Of a stretch of DNA of 64,000 nt, positions 45,423-54,135 are shown one piece after another. Where the stretch lies: the NCBI GenBank assembly GCA_016786495.1, contig JAEUUJ010000077.1, forward strand, positions 1 through 64,000. The letters run 5' to 3'. The notes under the pieces were generated by a model. That model was not told where the DNA came from, ran no database searches, and saw nothing but the letters and a program-made list of their open reading frames with translations. Numbering within the stretch: position 1 is the stretch's first letter; each line of letters opens with the position of its first letter. Position numbers and translations under genes: made by a program. This stretch comes from Cyclobacteriaceae bacterium (GTDB lineage: Bacteria; Bacteroidota; Bacteroidia; Cytophagales; Cyclobacteriaceae).

Positions 45423-48374
45423 TTAAAAGTCAATACTAACACCAATCAAGAATACCCGCGGACGAGGATAGATATTGTTGTCAATACCTCCGTCAACTTC
45501 CGGGTCAATACCGTCATACTTCGTAATCATGAATGCATTTTGAACTGTTGCACTCACACGCGCCTTAACCTTTGACGACAAAAGTTCCTTAAACGAGTAC
45601 CCTACGCTGATGTTATCCATTTTAAAGAATGAACCGTTCTGAACGTAGTAGTCTGACAACTGCTGCTGGTTAACGAAATTCGTGTCATTAATCGCAGACG
45701 GCAGGTTGCTCAGGAAGCCGAGCTGATAAACGTTGTTATAGAATGCACGGCTTGCAATGTTATTGTTGTACACGTAGTTACCGATGCTGATACGTCCGGA
45801 GAAGGAGAAATCCCAGGCCTTATAGTTAACCCGTGAGTTAATACCCATCAGATAGTCGAAAGTAGGTTTTGCCGGTCTGTAACGGTTAAGCGTGTTACCT
45901 ACCACCGGAACCGCATCGCCTGAGCGATTTACGTAAAGACCTTCCACCGGCTTGCCATTGTTGTCATATACCTGCTGATAGGTAAAGAATGAGAATGGTG
46001 CATAGCCAACCTGATGATTCTGAATATTCTGTGCAACACCAATGTTTCCGCGTTCCAGACCGGTAAAGTTAGGGTCTTTCACGAGCAACAGGTTCGTAAT
46101 CTCGTTGGTTGCATAGGTGAAGTTAAAGCCTAAGTTCCAGGTTAGGTTCTCGGTCGCGACTGGCACTGCCTGAAGAGCAAGTTCAATACCTTTTGCCTCC
46201 ATGGATCCAATGTTCGTATCAATGAAGTTCGAGAAGTTCGAACCGGCCGGAACCTTAATGTTACTTAACAGGTCAGTTGTCTTTTTAACATAAACATCCA
46301 ACGATCCTGTAATGCGGTTGTTTACAAATCCGAAGTCAACACCCGCGCTGTACTGATCGGTTGTTTCCCAGTGAATATTGGCATCATACTCTTCCGGGCG
46401 AACCGTCTGAACAATTCCTCCTCCAAACTGATAGAAAGCAGCACTGTCTGACTTGGTATAAAGTGCCAAAGCAGGATAATCGTTCGAGATGTCTTGCTGA
46501 CCGGTTTTACCATAACCTACTCTCAGCTTCAAATCAGACACCGCATCTACGTTAGCCAGGAACGGTTCATCCTTCATTCTCCACGCTAAACCAATAGCCG
46601 GGAAGATGCCTTGTCTGTTGTCTTTTGAGAAACGTGAAGACATATCGTCACGCAAGGTCGCAGTAAGGAGATAACGATCGTTAAATGAATAGTTCAAGCG
46701 AGCGAACAATGAAAGGAGATAATTCTCGGAAGGATTGTCTCCAATACTCACATTCTCGTTCAGTCCGTTGGCATTTCTAGATTTTCTTTCACGGAGAAAG
46801 TGCTGCCAACCGTAGCCTCCTGTAAAGTCAAACTTATGAAGACCTACAGTTTTGTTGTAACTAAAATATAAATCCAATAATTCAGACTTATTTTCTCCGG
46901 AATATGTGTTATTCCTACCAACAGTAGTGTTATCAACGCGAACGAATTCAGCGTAAAGTGGAGCTTTATTATGACCGTCGCTTGATGAATAGTCAAGGCC
47001 TGCATTTACATGCAATTTTACATCCGGGAACATGTGCAACTTGTATTCAATCTCACCATTTGTAATAATTCGGTTGACCTTGGCAGTATTGTCTGTCAAG
47101 TTTACCTGAGCAACAGGATTAGAAGTTCCAGATGGGGCATTTTTACTCAGCCATGATGTATATCCGCCAAAATCATCAGACCCACTGCGAACAGGTTGTG
47201 TTGGATCATAGCTGATCGCACTTCCTACCGCACCAGCTTCCCCGAAGTTATTGTTAACGTGGCTACCTTTTACATTCACAGAAACCTTCAGGTGGTCGTC
47301 AAGGAAAGAAGGAGTCAAACTCAAATTGAAAGAATGTCTTTGCAAATCTGTGTTTTCAACAATACCCTGCTGCGTGGTGTATCCGTATGAAGCGCGGAAC
47401 GGAATACCTTTAATGGATCCCGAAGCGCTCAGGTTATTGTCGCTCGAAACAGCGGTCCTGAAAATCTCCTTCTGCCAGTCGGTATTCGCATCGCCCAACA
47501 ATGTCAGAGCAGAAGCGTTAATCACACCCGCATCCACTTGCTCATTAACCATCTTTCTGTATTCTTTCGCAGTAAGAACATCAAAATACTTGATTGGTGT
47601 ACTGATCGAAAGCGTGCTGCTAAAGTTATACGTAGGCTTACCCTCTTTTCCTCTCTTCGTAGTAATGATGATTACACCATTTGACGCACGAACGCCGTAG
47701 ATCGCAGTTGCCGAAGCATCCTTGAGTACGGTATAAGTTTCGATATCACTTGGGTTGATCGATGCCAGCGGGTTGGCCACTCCGGAAAGAACCGCCCGGT
47801 CAACCGGAAAACCATCAATGATAATGAGCGGGTCATTGCTTGCATTAAGAGAAGCTCCGCTTCTGATACGGATAGTTGCATTACTACCCGGAGCACCTGT
47901 TCCAGGAGTTACTGCAACCCCGGGAATTTTACCCACGATCAAGTCTTGCGGTGAACTCATCACACCGCGGTTGAAATCGCGTGCAGAAACAGTTGCCAAC
48001 GATCCGGTCGCATCCTTTTTTTCAATTTGACCGTATCCGACAACCACAACTTCACCGAGCTGGGTTACATCAGACACCAATTGAATAGAAAGCGTGGTTT
48101 GATCGCCCACGGCCACCTCTTGAGTCGCCATTCCAACAAACGAAAAAACCAGGGTTGCTCCTGGTCCTACCGAAATTGAAAAGTTTCCATTTGCATCAGA
48201 GATCACGCCATTGCTGGTGCCCTTTTCAGCAACGCTAACTCCCGGCATAATAGATCCATCGTCTGCCGAAGTTACTTTTCCACTAACAGTTCTGCTCTGG
48301 GCCGAGGCTACTGCGGCCGTGAAGATGAGTAGAACCGTGAGATACCTGCTTAGTAACAGATAAAATTTTGTCAT
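45423..48374 (-). CDS. susC: SusC/RagA-family TonB-linked outer-membrane transporter
   Basis: The TonB-dependent barrel of the SusCD maltodextrin importer, 983 residues. Order: a signal peptide (to AVASAQ), a carboxypeptidase-like domain (about 28-105, SGKVTSADDGSIMPGVSV), the family plug signature GEVVVVGYGQIEKKDATGSL, the plug segment VYGVRASNGVIIITTKRG-like (IYGVRASNGVIIITT), then the barrel ending in Phe. It is the first gene of a seven-gene operon. The nearby LacI operator and two candidate promoters (48415-48443, and a -7 box at 48514-48521 touching the operator) suggest control by the divergent regulator. ATG at 48374. Confidence 0.96.
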   Translation of the reverse strand: MTKFYLLLSRYLTVLLIFTAAVASAQSRTVSGKVTSADDGSIMPGVSVAEKGTSNGVISDANGNFSISVGPGATLVFSFVGMATQEVAVGDQTTLSIQLVSDVTQLGEVVVVGYGQIEKKDATGSLATVSARDFNRGVMSSPQDLIVGKIPGVAVTPGTGAPGSNATIRIRSGASLNASNDPLIIIDGFPVDRAVLSGVANPLASINPSDIETYTVLKDASATAIYGVRASNGVIIITTKRGKEGKPTYNFSSTLSISTPIKYFDVLTAKEYRKMVNEQVDAGVINASALTLLGDANTDWQKEIFRTAVSSDNNLSASGSIKGIPFRASYGYTTQQGIVENTDLQRHSFNLSLTPSFLDDHLKVSVNVKGSHVNNNFGEAGAVGSAISYDPTQPVRSGSDDFGGYTSWLSKNAPSGTSNPVAQVNLTDNTAKVNRIITNGEIEYKLHMFPDVKLHVNAGLDYSSSDGHNKAPLYAEFVRVDNTTVGRNNTYSGENKSELLDLYFSYNKTVGLHKFDFTGGYGWQHFLRERKSRNANGLNENVSIGDNPSENYLLSLFARLNYSFNDRYLLTATLRDDMSSRFSKDNRQGIFPAIGLAWRMKDEPFLANVDAVSDLKLRVGYGKTGQQDISNDYPALALYTKSDSAAFYQFGGGIVQTVRPEEYDANIHWETTDQYSAGVDFGFVNNRITGSLDVYVKKTTDLLSNIKVPAGSNFSNFIDTNIGSMEAKGIELALQAVPVATENLTWNLGFNFTYATNEITNLLLVKDPNFTGLERGNIGVAQNIQNHQVGYAPFSFFTYQQVYDNNGKPVEGLYVNRSGDAVPVVGNTLNRYRPAKPTFDYLMGINSRVNYKAWDFSFSGRISIGNYVYNNNIASRAFYNNVYQLGFLSNLPSAINDTNFVNQQQLSDYYVQNGSFFKMDNISVGYSFKELLSSKVKARVSATVQNAFMITKYDGIDPEVDGGIDNNIYPRPRVFLIGVSIDF

Positions 48375-48414
48375 ACGGTTTTAGGTTAGAGTGTAGAGTT
48401 ATGTTTAAAGCCAA

Positions 48415-48443
48415 AAAATGTATTGAACCGGTTAGAGAGCAAG
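48415..48443 (-). promoter_or_regulatory. Candidate promoter of the sus-type operon
   Basis: On the minus strand CTTG (48440-48443), a 17-base spacer and TACATTTT (48415-48422) weakly resemble the Bacteroidota consensus. A rival -7 box TACGTTTC (48514-48521) directly adjoins the operator; that choice would give a leader of about 130 bases and place the operator inside the core promoter. Confidence 0.3.
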
Positions 48444-48521
48444 GCATTTTTTACGGCATTCAATTTTGCTCGTTAATCAATCATTCACAACAAAAAACGC
48501 GGAATAAATGCAGGAAACGTA

Positions 48522-48539
48522 TCCGCAAACGTTTGCGGA
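48522..48539. promoter_or_regulatory. LacI-family operator upstream of susC
   Basis: TCCGCAAACGTTTGCGGA is a perfect 18-bp palindrome with the central CG typical of LacI/GalR-family operators. It lies 148 bases upstream of susC and 237 bases upstream of the divergent LacI-family gene. Related sites precede GH31 and the GlgE operon. Confidence 0.8.
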
Positions 48540-48763
48540 AATTTAACGTTAAACATTCTATTCCAACCCTCGCAACGAACTTCGTGTCATCGCTTTTGTA
48601 ACGTCATGCTGCATCGCCCGCGCGAGCCGGCAAGCAACACGCATTACGATATGGTCTGCTTCATACATCTTCGTGCTGCCAAAACCTTCAGTTTCAACAT
48701 CGCTTCCTGAAAACTGCCCACCTTTTTCAATCGGTTGTGCAACAAGTTGCGGTGCAATTGCAG

Positions 48764-48771
48764 TATATTTG
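48764..48771 (+). promoter_or_regulatory. Putative -7 element of the LacI-family gene
   Basis: TATATTTG fits the Bacteroidota -7 consensus exactly, but it is only 4 bases before the ATG and has no clear TTTG box upstream. Confidence 0.3.
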
Positions 48772-48775
48772 TTTT

Positions 48776-49813
48776 ATGAGATACATTCAGGTAACGATCA
48801 AGGATATTGCCCGTGAGCTCGGCATCTCCCCCTCAACCGTTTCAAGAGCTCTTAAAGACCATCCGGACATCAGCCCGGAAACCAAAAAAGCAGTCAACGC
48901 GCTTGCGGAAAAACTTAATTATCAGCCGAATATCGTTGCCCTAAGTCTCCGACAGAGTAAAACCAACACCATTGGCGTAATCATACCGGAAATCGTTCAC
49001 TTCTTCTTCTCAACCGTGATTAGCGGAATCGAAGACGTGGCCTACAGTGCCGGCTATAACGTAATCCTGGCTCAGTCAAACGAGTCGCTGCAGCGCGAAA
49101 AAACCGACATTAAAGCGCTCTTTAACAGCCGGGTAGACGGAATGCTCATGTCAATTTCCCGTGAAACAACGAATTTTGACCATATCGAGGCTATTTTATC
49201 GAAAGGTGTGCCGATCGTCTTTTTTGACCGGGTTCACAATAGTCCTCAGTCCAGCAAGGTTATCGTAGACGACTTTGAAGGTGCCAAGGAGGCAACACTG
49301 CACCTGATCGAACAAGGCTGCAAACGCATTGCCCACCTGGAAGGGCCGCCCAACCTGGTGATCAGCAAGCAACGCCTGGAAGGCTATAAAACAGCCTTGA
49401 ATCAGCATAAAATGCCAATCCATCCTGAATTAATCGTGTCCTGCCCGTCAGGAACGATCGAAGAAGGAAAGGAAGCCACCGAAAAGCTGATGGCGCTTAA
49501 AAACCCTCCGGATGGTATTTTCTCAACCAACGACCCTGCTGCTATGGGCGCAATGCAGGCGATCAAGGAAAAAGGCCTGAAGATCCCTAAAGACATCGCT
49601 GTAGCCGGTTTCAGCAACTGGTTTTTCAGCTCGCTAATGGATCCGCCACTGACTACGGTTGACCAGCCCGGATTCGAAATGGGTCAGGAAGCAGCGCGTT
49701 TGCTTATCCGTCACATTGAGATGAAGGATAAGGACAATGCAGAGCTCACTTCGGAAACGAAAATTCTGAAGACACGCCTTATCGTGAGAGCCTCCTCGCT
49801 CAAGAAGAAATAA
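48776..49813 (+). CDS. LacI-family transcriptional regulator of alpha-glucan genes
   Basis: A 345-residue DNA-binding regulator. The N-terminal helix-turn-helix (VTIKDIARELGISPSTVSRA, about 6-25) is followed by the hinge helix (NYQPNIVALSLRQ) and a periplasmic-binding-protein-like sensor domain (about 62-335, IGVIIPEIVHFFFS, DGMLMSISRE, FFDRVH, GFSNWFFSS). It is divergent from the sus-type operon and upstream of GH31. Perfect or near-perfect LacI-type palindromes sit before both operons and before the GlgE operon, so it most likely controls all three, with a maltodextrin-derived effector. Whether it represses or activates is not clear. ATG 48776 was preferred to an upstream in-frame GTG because it lies directly before the HTH. 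Confidence 0.93.
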   Translation: MRYIQVTIKDIARELGISPSTVSRALKDHPDISPETKKAVNALAEKLNYQPNIVALSLRQSKTNTIGVIIPEIVHFFFSTVISGIEDVAYSAGYNVILAQSNESLQREKTDIKALFNSRVDGMLMSISRETTNFDHIEAILSKGVPIVFFDRVHNSPQSSKVIVDDFEGAKEATLHLIEQGCKRIAHLEGPPNLVISKQRLEGYKTALNQHKMPIHPELIVSCPSGTIEEGKEATEKLMALKNPPDGIFSTNDPAAMGAMQAIKEKGLKIPKDIAVAGFSNWFFSSLMDPPLTTVDQPGFEMGQEAARLLIRHIEMKDKDNAELTSETKILKTRLIVRASSLKKK

Positions 49814-49814
49814 A

Positions 49815-49842
49815 AATAGGGATTAGGGATTGGGCATCAGCG
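49815..49842. repeat. Orphan heptamer array downstream of the LacI-family gene
   Basis: Two to four 7-bp units related to ATTAGGC: AATAGGG, ATTAGGG, ATTGGGC, ATCAGCG. About 10 bases later TGCCCAGT is nearly the inverse of ATTGGGCA, so the region can fold. It looks like a short, gene-less relative of the element at 32513-33008. Confidence 0.55.
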
Positions 49843-49878
49843 AAAGATGCAATCACTGCCCAGTAATTCCCGCAAGAA

Positions 49879-49896
49879 CCCGCAATCGTTTTCGGA
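49879..49896. promoter_or_regulatory. LacI-family operator upstream of GH31
   Basis: CCCGCAATCGTTTTCGGA matches the susC operator at 15 of 18 positions and keeps the central CG. It ends 68 bases before the GH31 start codon. Confidence 0.65.
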
Positions 49897-49964
49897 ATTT
49901 CATATAATCCGGAGTATGGTGAACCGGCTTAATTGCGCTTACTTTAGGTGAAATTAAGTTCTTC

Positions 49965-52367
49965 ATGCCATCAAACTCCCTAAGCCTTGCCGCTGGCGCT
50001 ATTACTGAGTGGAAAAAATCTCCGACCGGAATCGCGGGTAAAACTACCAGCGGACTTTTCAAACTTGAATTTTATTCGGAATCAACGGTACGGATTGTCA
50101 ATACCCGTAACGATTCGTTCAATGACTTTTCTTATTCGGTTGTTGCTGCACCACGTGCCGTATCGTTCGAAGTGAACGAAAACGACAACCACATTGAAGT
50201 CCACACCCCTTCCCTTAAGATTCTAATTAACAAGTCGTTTTTCACCGTTTCGTTCAAAACCACCACAGACGACCTTATCAATGAAGACGATCCAATAGGG
50301 ACACGCTGGAACAATGGCCAGGTTTCTACCTTCAAAAAGTTACAGGAAGGTGAACGCTTCATCGGACTTGGTGAAAAAAATGGTCCGCTCGACCGCAAGG
50401 GTCGCGGCTATGTAAACTGGAACACCGACAACTTCGGATACAGTCCCGATGCCGACCCGTTGTACAGTTCAATACCTTTTTACATCGGTGTTCATCACAA
50501 GGTTGTATACGGTATTTACCTCGACAACAGTTCGCGCACCCAATTCAACTTCGGTGCATCCAACGACCGCTTCGCGAGTTTCTCCGCGGATGCCGGCGAC
50601 ATGAATTACTATTTCATGAGCGGTAATTCGGTGAGCGAGATCATCACATCGTACACCGAACTTACGGGCAGGATGCCGTTACCTCCGCTGTGGAGCATCG
50701 GGTATCAGCAATGTCGTTACAGTTACTACCCGGATCGTGAAGTGATCAGTATTGCCGAAAATTTCCGCGAACGCGACTTTCCGGGCGATGCCGTTGTGCT
50801 CGATATTCACTACATGGATGCCTATAAGATATTCACATGGGATCCCAAGACTTTTCCCGATCCGAAGTCGATGATCAAGAAACTGAAGGAACACGGATTT
50901 GAGGTGGTGGTGATGTGTGATCCCGGAATCAAAATCGAAGAGGGCTATGAACCCTATGAATCAGGAAAGAAGGAAGGAATCTTTATCAAATACCCTGACG
51001 GAAAAGAGTATTCAGGCCAGGTTTGGCCAGGCTGGTGTCACTTTCCTGACTTCACGAACGCTAAAACACGCGAATGGTGGGGCAATCATTTCAAAGACTA
51101 TGTAGCGCTTGGCGTGGAAGGTTTCTGGAACGACATGAACGAGATTGCTACCTGGGGCAACATGCTGCCAGACGTAATTGAATTTGAAATGGATGGTCGG
51201 AAAGGAACCGCACTTGAAGGCCGGAACCTGTTTGGATTCATGATGTCACGAAGTACGTATGAAGGCACCAAGAAATTATTAAAGAACAAGCGGCCGTTTA
51301 ACCTGACGCGTTCTGCATTTGCAGGAGCTCAGCGATATACTGCAGTATGGACGGGTGATAACGTTGCGTACGATGCACACATGCTGGCCGGTGTACGGTT
51401 GGTGAACAGCATGGGCTTATCGGGACTGGCATTTACGGGTTACGACATTGGTGGATTTGTCGGCAATGCCGATGAGAAGTTGTTTGCACGCTGGATGGCA
51501 ATCGGAGCCTTCTCCCCTTTCTTCCGCGGTCACTCCATGATCAACAGCCGTGACTCTGAACCGTGGTCGTACGGAGAAAAGGTTGAAGAAATCTCCCGCA
51601 ACTTCATGAAACTCCGGTACCGCCTTATGCCCTACTTGTACTCGCTGTTTTATGAAGCAACTCAAAATGGCTTACCGATCAATCGCAGTTTGGCCATTGA
51701 CTTTACGTTTGACGATCTGGTGTACGATCATCGGTACCATAACCAATATTTATTCGGACCGTCGATCCTCGTTGCACCGGTTGAAAGCTCTAAAGACCTG
51801 GTAAAAGTTTACTTGCCGGAAGGGGAATGGTATGATTTATTCACCGATCAGCATCATGCCGGCAGCCGGGAAATCGTGGCCGACTGTCCGATCGAACAAC
51901 TTCCGGTTTTTGTGAGAGGATCAGCGATTATTCCGATGCGCGAACGAGCCGGTGTAAACACGCGCGATTATGGCGATGTCCTTGAAGTGCATCTGTATAA
52001 AGGAATGCACGTGAATACGTTCAACCTTTATGACGATGACGGATCCTCGTTCGATCACGAACAAGGCAACTTTGCGAAGCGAAACATTTCGTATAACCCG
52101 ATTCAAAGTTCCCTGACGCTATCGGCAACAGAGGGTAACTATACATCTCCCTATAAGAAACTGAAATTATACTTCCATGGATTCACCGACCTGAACTCTG
52201 TGAAAGTGAATTATCAGGAGACCAACATTCAATTCGGTGAATACCGCTTCGTTCAACCGATATCGAATTACGATCCTGTCGGCTCCATGCCGGAAGGTTT
52301 GAAAATCAATTCATTGAAGTATATTGTTACTGACTATTCCTCCCATCAGCTTGAAATCAGCTGGTAG
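49965..52367 (+). CDS. GH31 family alpha-glucosidase
   Basis: An 800-residue glycoside hydrolase family 31 enzyme that should release alpha-glucose from non-reducing ends of maltodextrin. It has an N-terminal beta-sandwich (about 1-230), a (beta/alpha)8 barrel with GFWNDMNEIATWG (catalytic nucleophile Asp), the acid/base region FFRGHSMINSRDSEPW, SAFAGAQRYTAVWTGDN and GYDIGGFVG, followed by C-terminal beta domains. No signal peptide is evident, so it is probably cytoplasmic; the neighbouring MFS sugar carrier fits that. ATG at 49965. It begins a three-gene operon (GH31, MFS, esterase) with a LacI-type operator upstream. Confidence 0.94.
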   Translation: MPSNSLSLAAGAITEWKKSPTGIAGKTTSGLFKLEFYSESTVRIVNTRNDSFNDFSYSVVAAPRAVSFEVNENDNHIEVHTPSLKILINKSFFTVSFKTTTDDLINEDDPIGTRWNNGQVSTFKKLQEGERFIGLGEKNGPLDRKGRGYVNWNTDNFGYSPDADPLYSSIPFYIGVHHKVVYGIYLDNSSRTQFNFGASNDRFASFSADAGDMNYYFMSGNSVSEIITSYTELTGRMPLPPLWSIGYQQCRYSYYPDREVISIAENFRERDFPGDAVVLDIHYMDAYKIFTWDPKTFPDPKSMIKKLKEHGFEVVVMCDPGIKIEEGYEPYESGKKEGIFIKYPDGKEYSGQVWPGWCHFPDFTNAKTREWWGNHFKDYVALGVEGFWNDMNEIATWGNMLPDVIEFEMDGRKGTALEGRNLFGFMMSRSTYEGTKKLLKNKRPFNLTRSAFAGAQRYTAVWTGDNVAYDAHMLAGVRLVNSMGLSGLAFTGYDIGGFVGNADEKLFARWMAIGAFSPFFRGHSMINSRDSEPWSYGEKVEEISRNFMKLRYRLMPYLYSLFYEATQNGLPINRSLAIDFTFDDLVYDHRYHNQYLFGPSILVAPVESSKDLVKVYLPEGEWYDLFTDQHHAGSREIVADCPIEQLPVFVRGSAIIPMRERAGVNTRDYGDVLEVHLYKGMHVNTFNLYDDDGSSFDHEQGNFAKRNISYNPIQSSLTLSATEGNYTSPYKKLKLYFHGFTDLNSVKVNYQETNIQFGEYRFVQPISNYDPVGSMPEGLKINSLKYIVTDYSSHQLEISW

Positions 52368-52386
52368 GTCCTTAACCTAAAACAGT

Positions 52387-54135
52387 ATGTCATCTATCTC
52401 CAGCACAAATAAACCCCGTTTAAGCTTCTGGCAAATCTGGAACATGAGCTTTGGATTTCTGGGAATTCAATTTGGATTCGCGTTGCAGAATGCAAACACC
52501 AGCCGGATTTTTGAAACGCTGGGGGCGGATACCGATAACCTCGCAGTCTATTGGCTTGCCGCTCCGATTACAGGGCTCATTGTTCAACCAATTATCGGTT
52601 TTTATAGCGACAGAACCTGGCACAAAACATGGGGTCGCAGAAGACCCTACTTTACTATCGGAGCGATTCTGGCATCCTTAGCACTTTGTCTGATGCCTAA
52701 TTCTTCCTTGCTGTGGATGGCGGTTGGCGTGCTTTGGATTATGGACGCATCCATTAACATCAGCATGGAACCGTTTCGTGCGTTTGTTGGCGATATGCTT
52801 CCACCCTCACAACGCACCAGAGGCTTTGCCATGCAGAGTTTCTTTATTGGCCTTGGTGCTGTTGTAGCGTCAGCATTGCCGTGGATGTTTTCAAACTGGT
52901 TTGGCATAAAAGATAACTCAACAGGAATTACAACCGCTGTTAAGTATGCTTTCTACATTGGAGGATTTATGTTGCTGAGCTGTGTGCTGTGGACAGTTTT
53001 TACAACCAAAGAATATCCACCATCGAAAGAATCGGAAGCAAATCTGACAAAGCGTGAGAAACGCAAGATTGATAACGAGCCGAAGTACCGTAAAAAGTTC
53101 TTCGACATCGGCTTGATCCTGTTGATAGTCAGTGTCGTGTTGGCAGTTCTGATTTATCTCACGAAGCTTGAAAAAGAACTTTATGTATTGGCGTTCGGCT
53201 TTGCACTTTTTGGAATTGTGCACCTGCTTTCAGCGGCATACATCAGTCAAGGTCGCTCCTACCTGGGTATTGTCAGCATCGTCAAAGATTTCAATACGAT
53301 GCCAAAAACAATGGTGCAATTGGCTGCTGTACAATTCTTTTCCTGGTTCGCACTGTTTGCCATGTGGATTTACACAACTTCAGCAACTACCAGCCACATG
53401 TACGACATGAAACTAAACAATGAACATGTCAGCTACTTATATGATCAGACGGAAATAGTACCCAAAGTGGTCTACGACAGCCTCAAGACATCGAAAGAAG
53501 CAATGCAGGCAGAATTCAAAAAGCTCGAAAATTTCAAAACCGAAAAAGAAACTCAGCTTAACATTAAAGTAGCGGGATTCTTTCTCGACGAAAAAATTGC
53601 TCCAACTCTTGATACTCCGGTTGTCGATCGTTTAAAATACATTAAAGCACAGTATGACAGAGGTGGTGACTGGGTAGGATTTCTCTTTGCTATCTATAAC
53701 GGTATCGCTGCACTGGCTGCCCTGTGTCTCCCCTTTCTGGCAAGGGTTACAAGCAGAAGAATAACTCACCTCATTGCCTTAACCTGTGGCGCTGCAGGGC
53801 TAATATCCTTTTACTTTATTTCCAATCCCGACAATCTTTGGATGTCAATGATTGGTATTGGTATCGCATGGGCGAGTATTCTTTCCATTCCATACGCCAT
53901 GCTTTCGGGTTCGCTCCCGGCAGAAAAAATGGGCTATTACATGGGTGTTTTCAACTTCTTCATTGTAATTCCACAGATTGTAGCTGGCACGTTGCTGGGC
54001 TTTATGTTAAATAACCTGTTTGGATACCATTCAATTTTTATCTTAGTGGCAGGCGGTATCTCGATGCTGATTGCAGGCCTGTTATGCTTGCGTGTTCGTG
54101 ATGAAGATGAAGTTGTGATAAAACAAAAGGTATGA
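52387..54135 (+). CDS. MFS sugar transporter (SLC45/GPH-like) with a soluble insertion
   Basis: A 582-residue inner-membrane permease of the kind annotated as SLC45-like or GPH-type MFS transporter, probably for maltose or maltodextrin. The N-terminus WQIWNMSFGFLGIQFGFALQ and the loop GFYSDRTWHKTWGRRRPYF (motif A position) are typical of sugar:cation symporters of this group. About 12 membrane segments are visible. A hydrophilic stretch of roughly 95 residues (about 335-428), rich in Lys and Glu, interrupts the second half. It lies 19 bases after GH31, and its stop overlaps the next start codon (ATGA). Confidence 0.88.
   Translation: MSSISSTNKPRLSFWQIWNMSFGFLGIQFGFALQNANTSRIFETLGADTDNLAVYWLAAPITGLIVQPIIGFYSDRTWHKTWGRRRPYFTIGAILASLALCLMPNSSLLWMAVGVLWIMDASINISMEPFRAFVGDMLPPSQRTRGFAMQSFFIGLGAVVASALPWMFSNWFGIKDNSTGITTAVKYAFYIGGFMLLSCVLWTVFTTKEYPPSKESEANLTKREKRKIDNEPKYRKKFFDIGLILLIVSVVLAVLIYLTKLEKELYVLAFGFALFGIVHLLSAAYISQGRSYLGIVSIVKDFNTMPKTMVQLAAVQFFSWFALFAMWIYTTSATTSHMYDMKLNNEHVSYLYDQTEIVPKVVYDSLKTSKEAMQAEFKKLENFKTEKETQLNIKVAGFFLDEKIAPTLDTPVVDRLKYIKAQYDRGGDWVGFLFAIYNGIAALAALCLPFLARVTSRRITHLIALTCGAAGLISFYFISNPDNLWMSMIGIGIAWASILSIPYAMLSGSLPAEKMGYYMGVFNFFIVIPQIVAGTLLGFMLNNLFGYHSIFILVAGGISMLIAGLLCLRVRDEDEVVIKQKV

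Larger units (their letters stand above)
48375..48775. other. 401-base regulatory gap between susC and lacI
   Basis: It holds a perfect 18-bp operator (48522-48539), candidate promoters for susC and a candidate -7 box for the regulator gene. On the minus strand 48558-48770 is free of stops for about 71 codons, but with no early ATG; no family was recognised in that frame. Confidence 0.6.
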
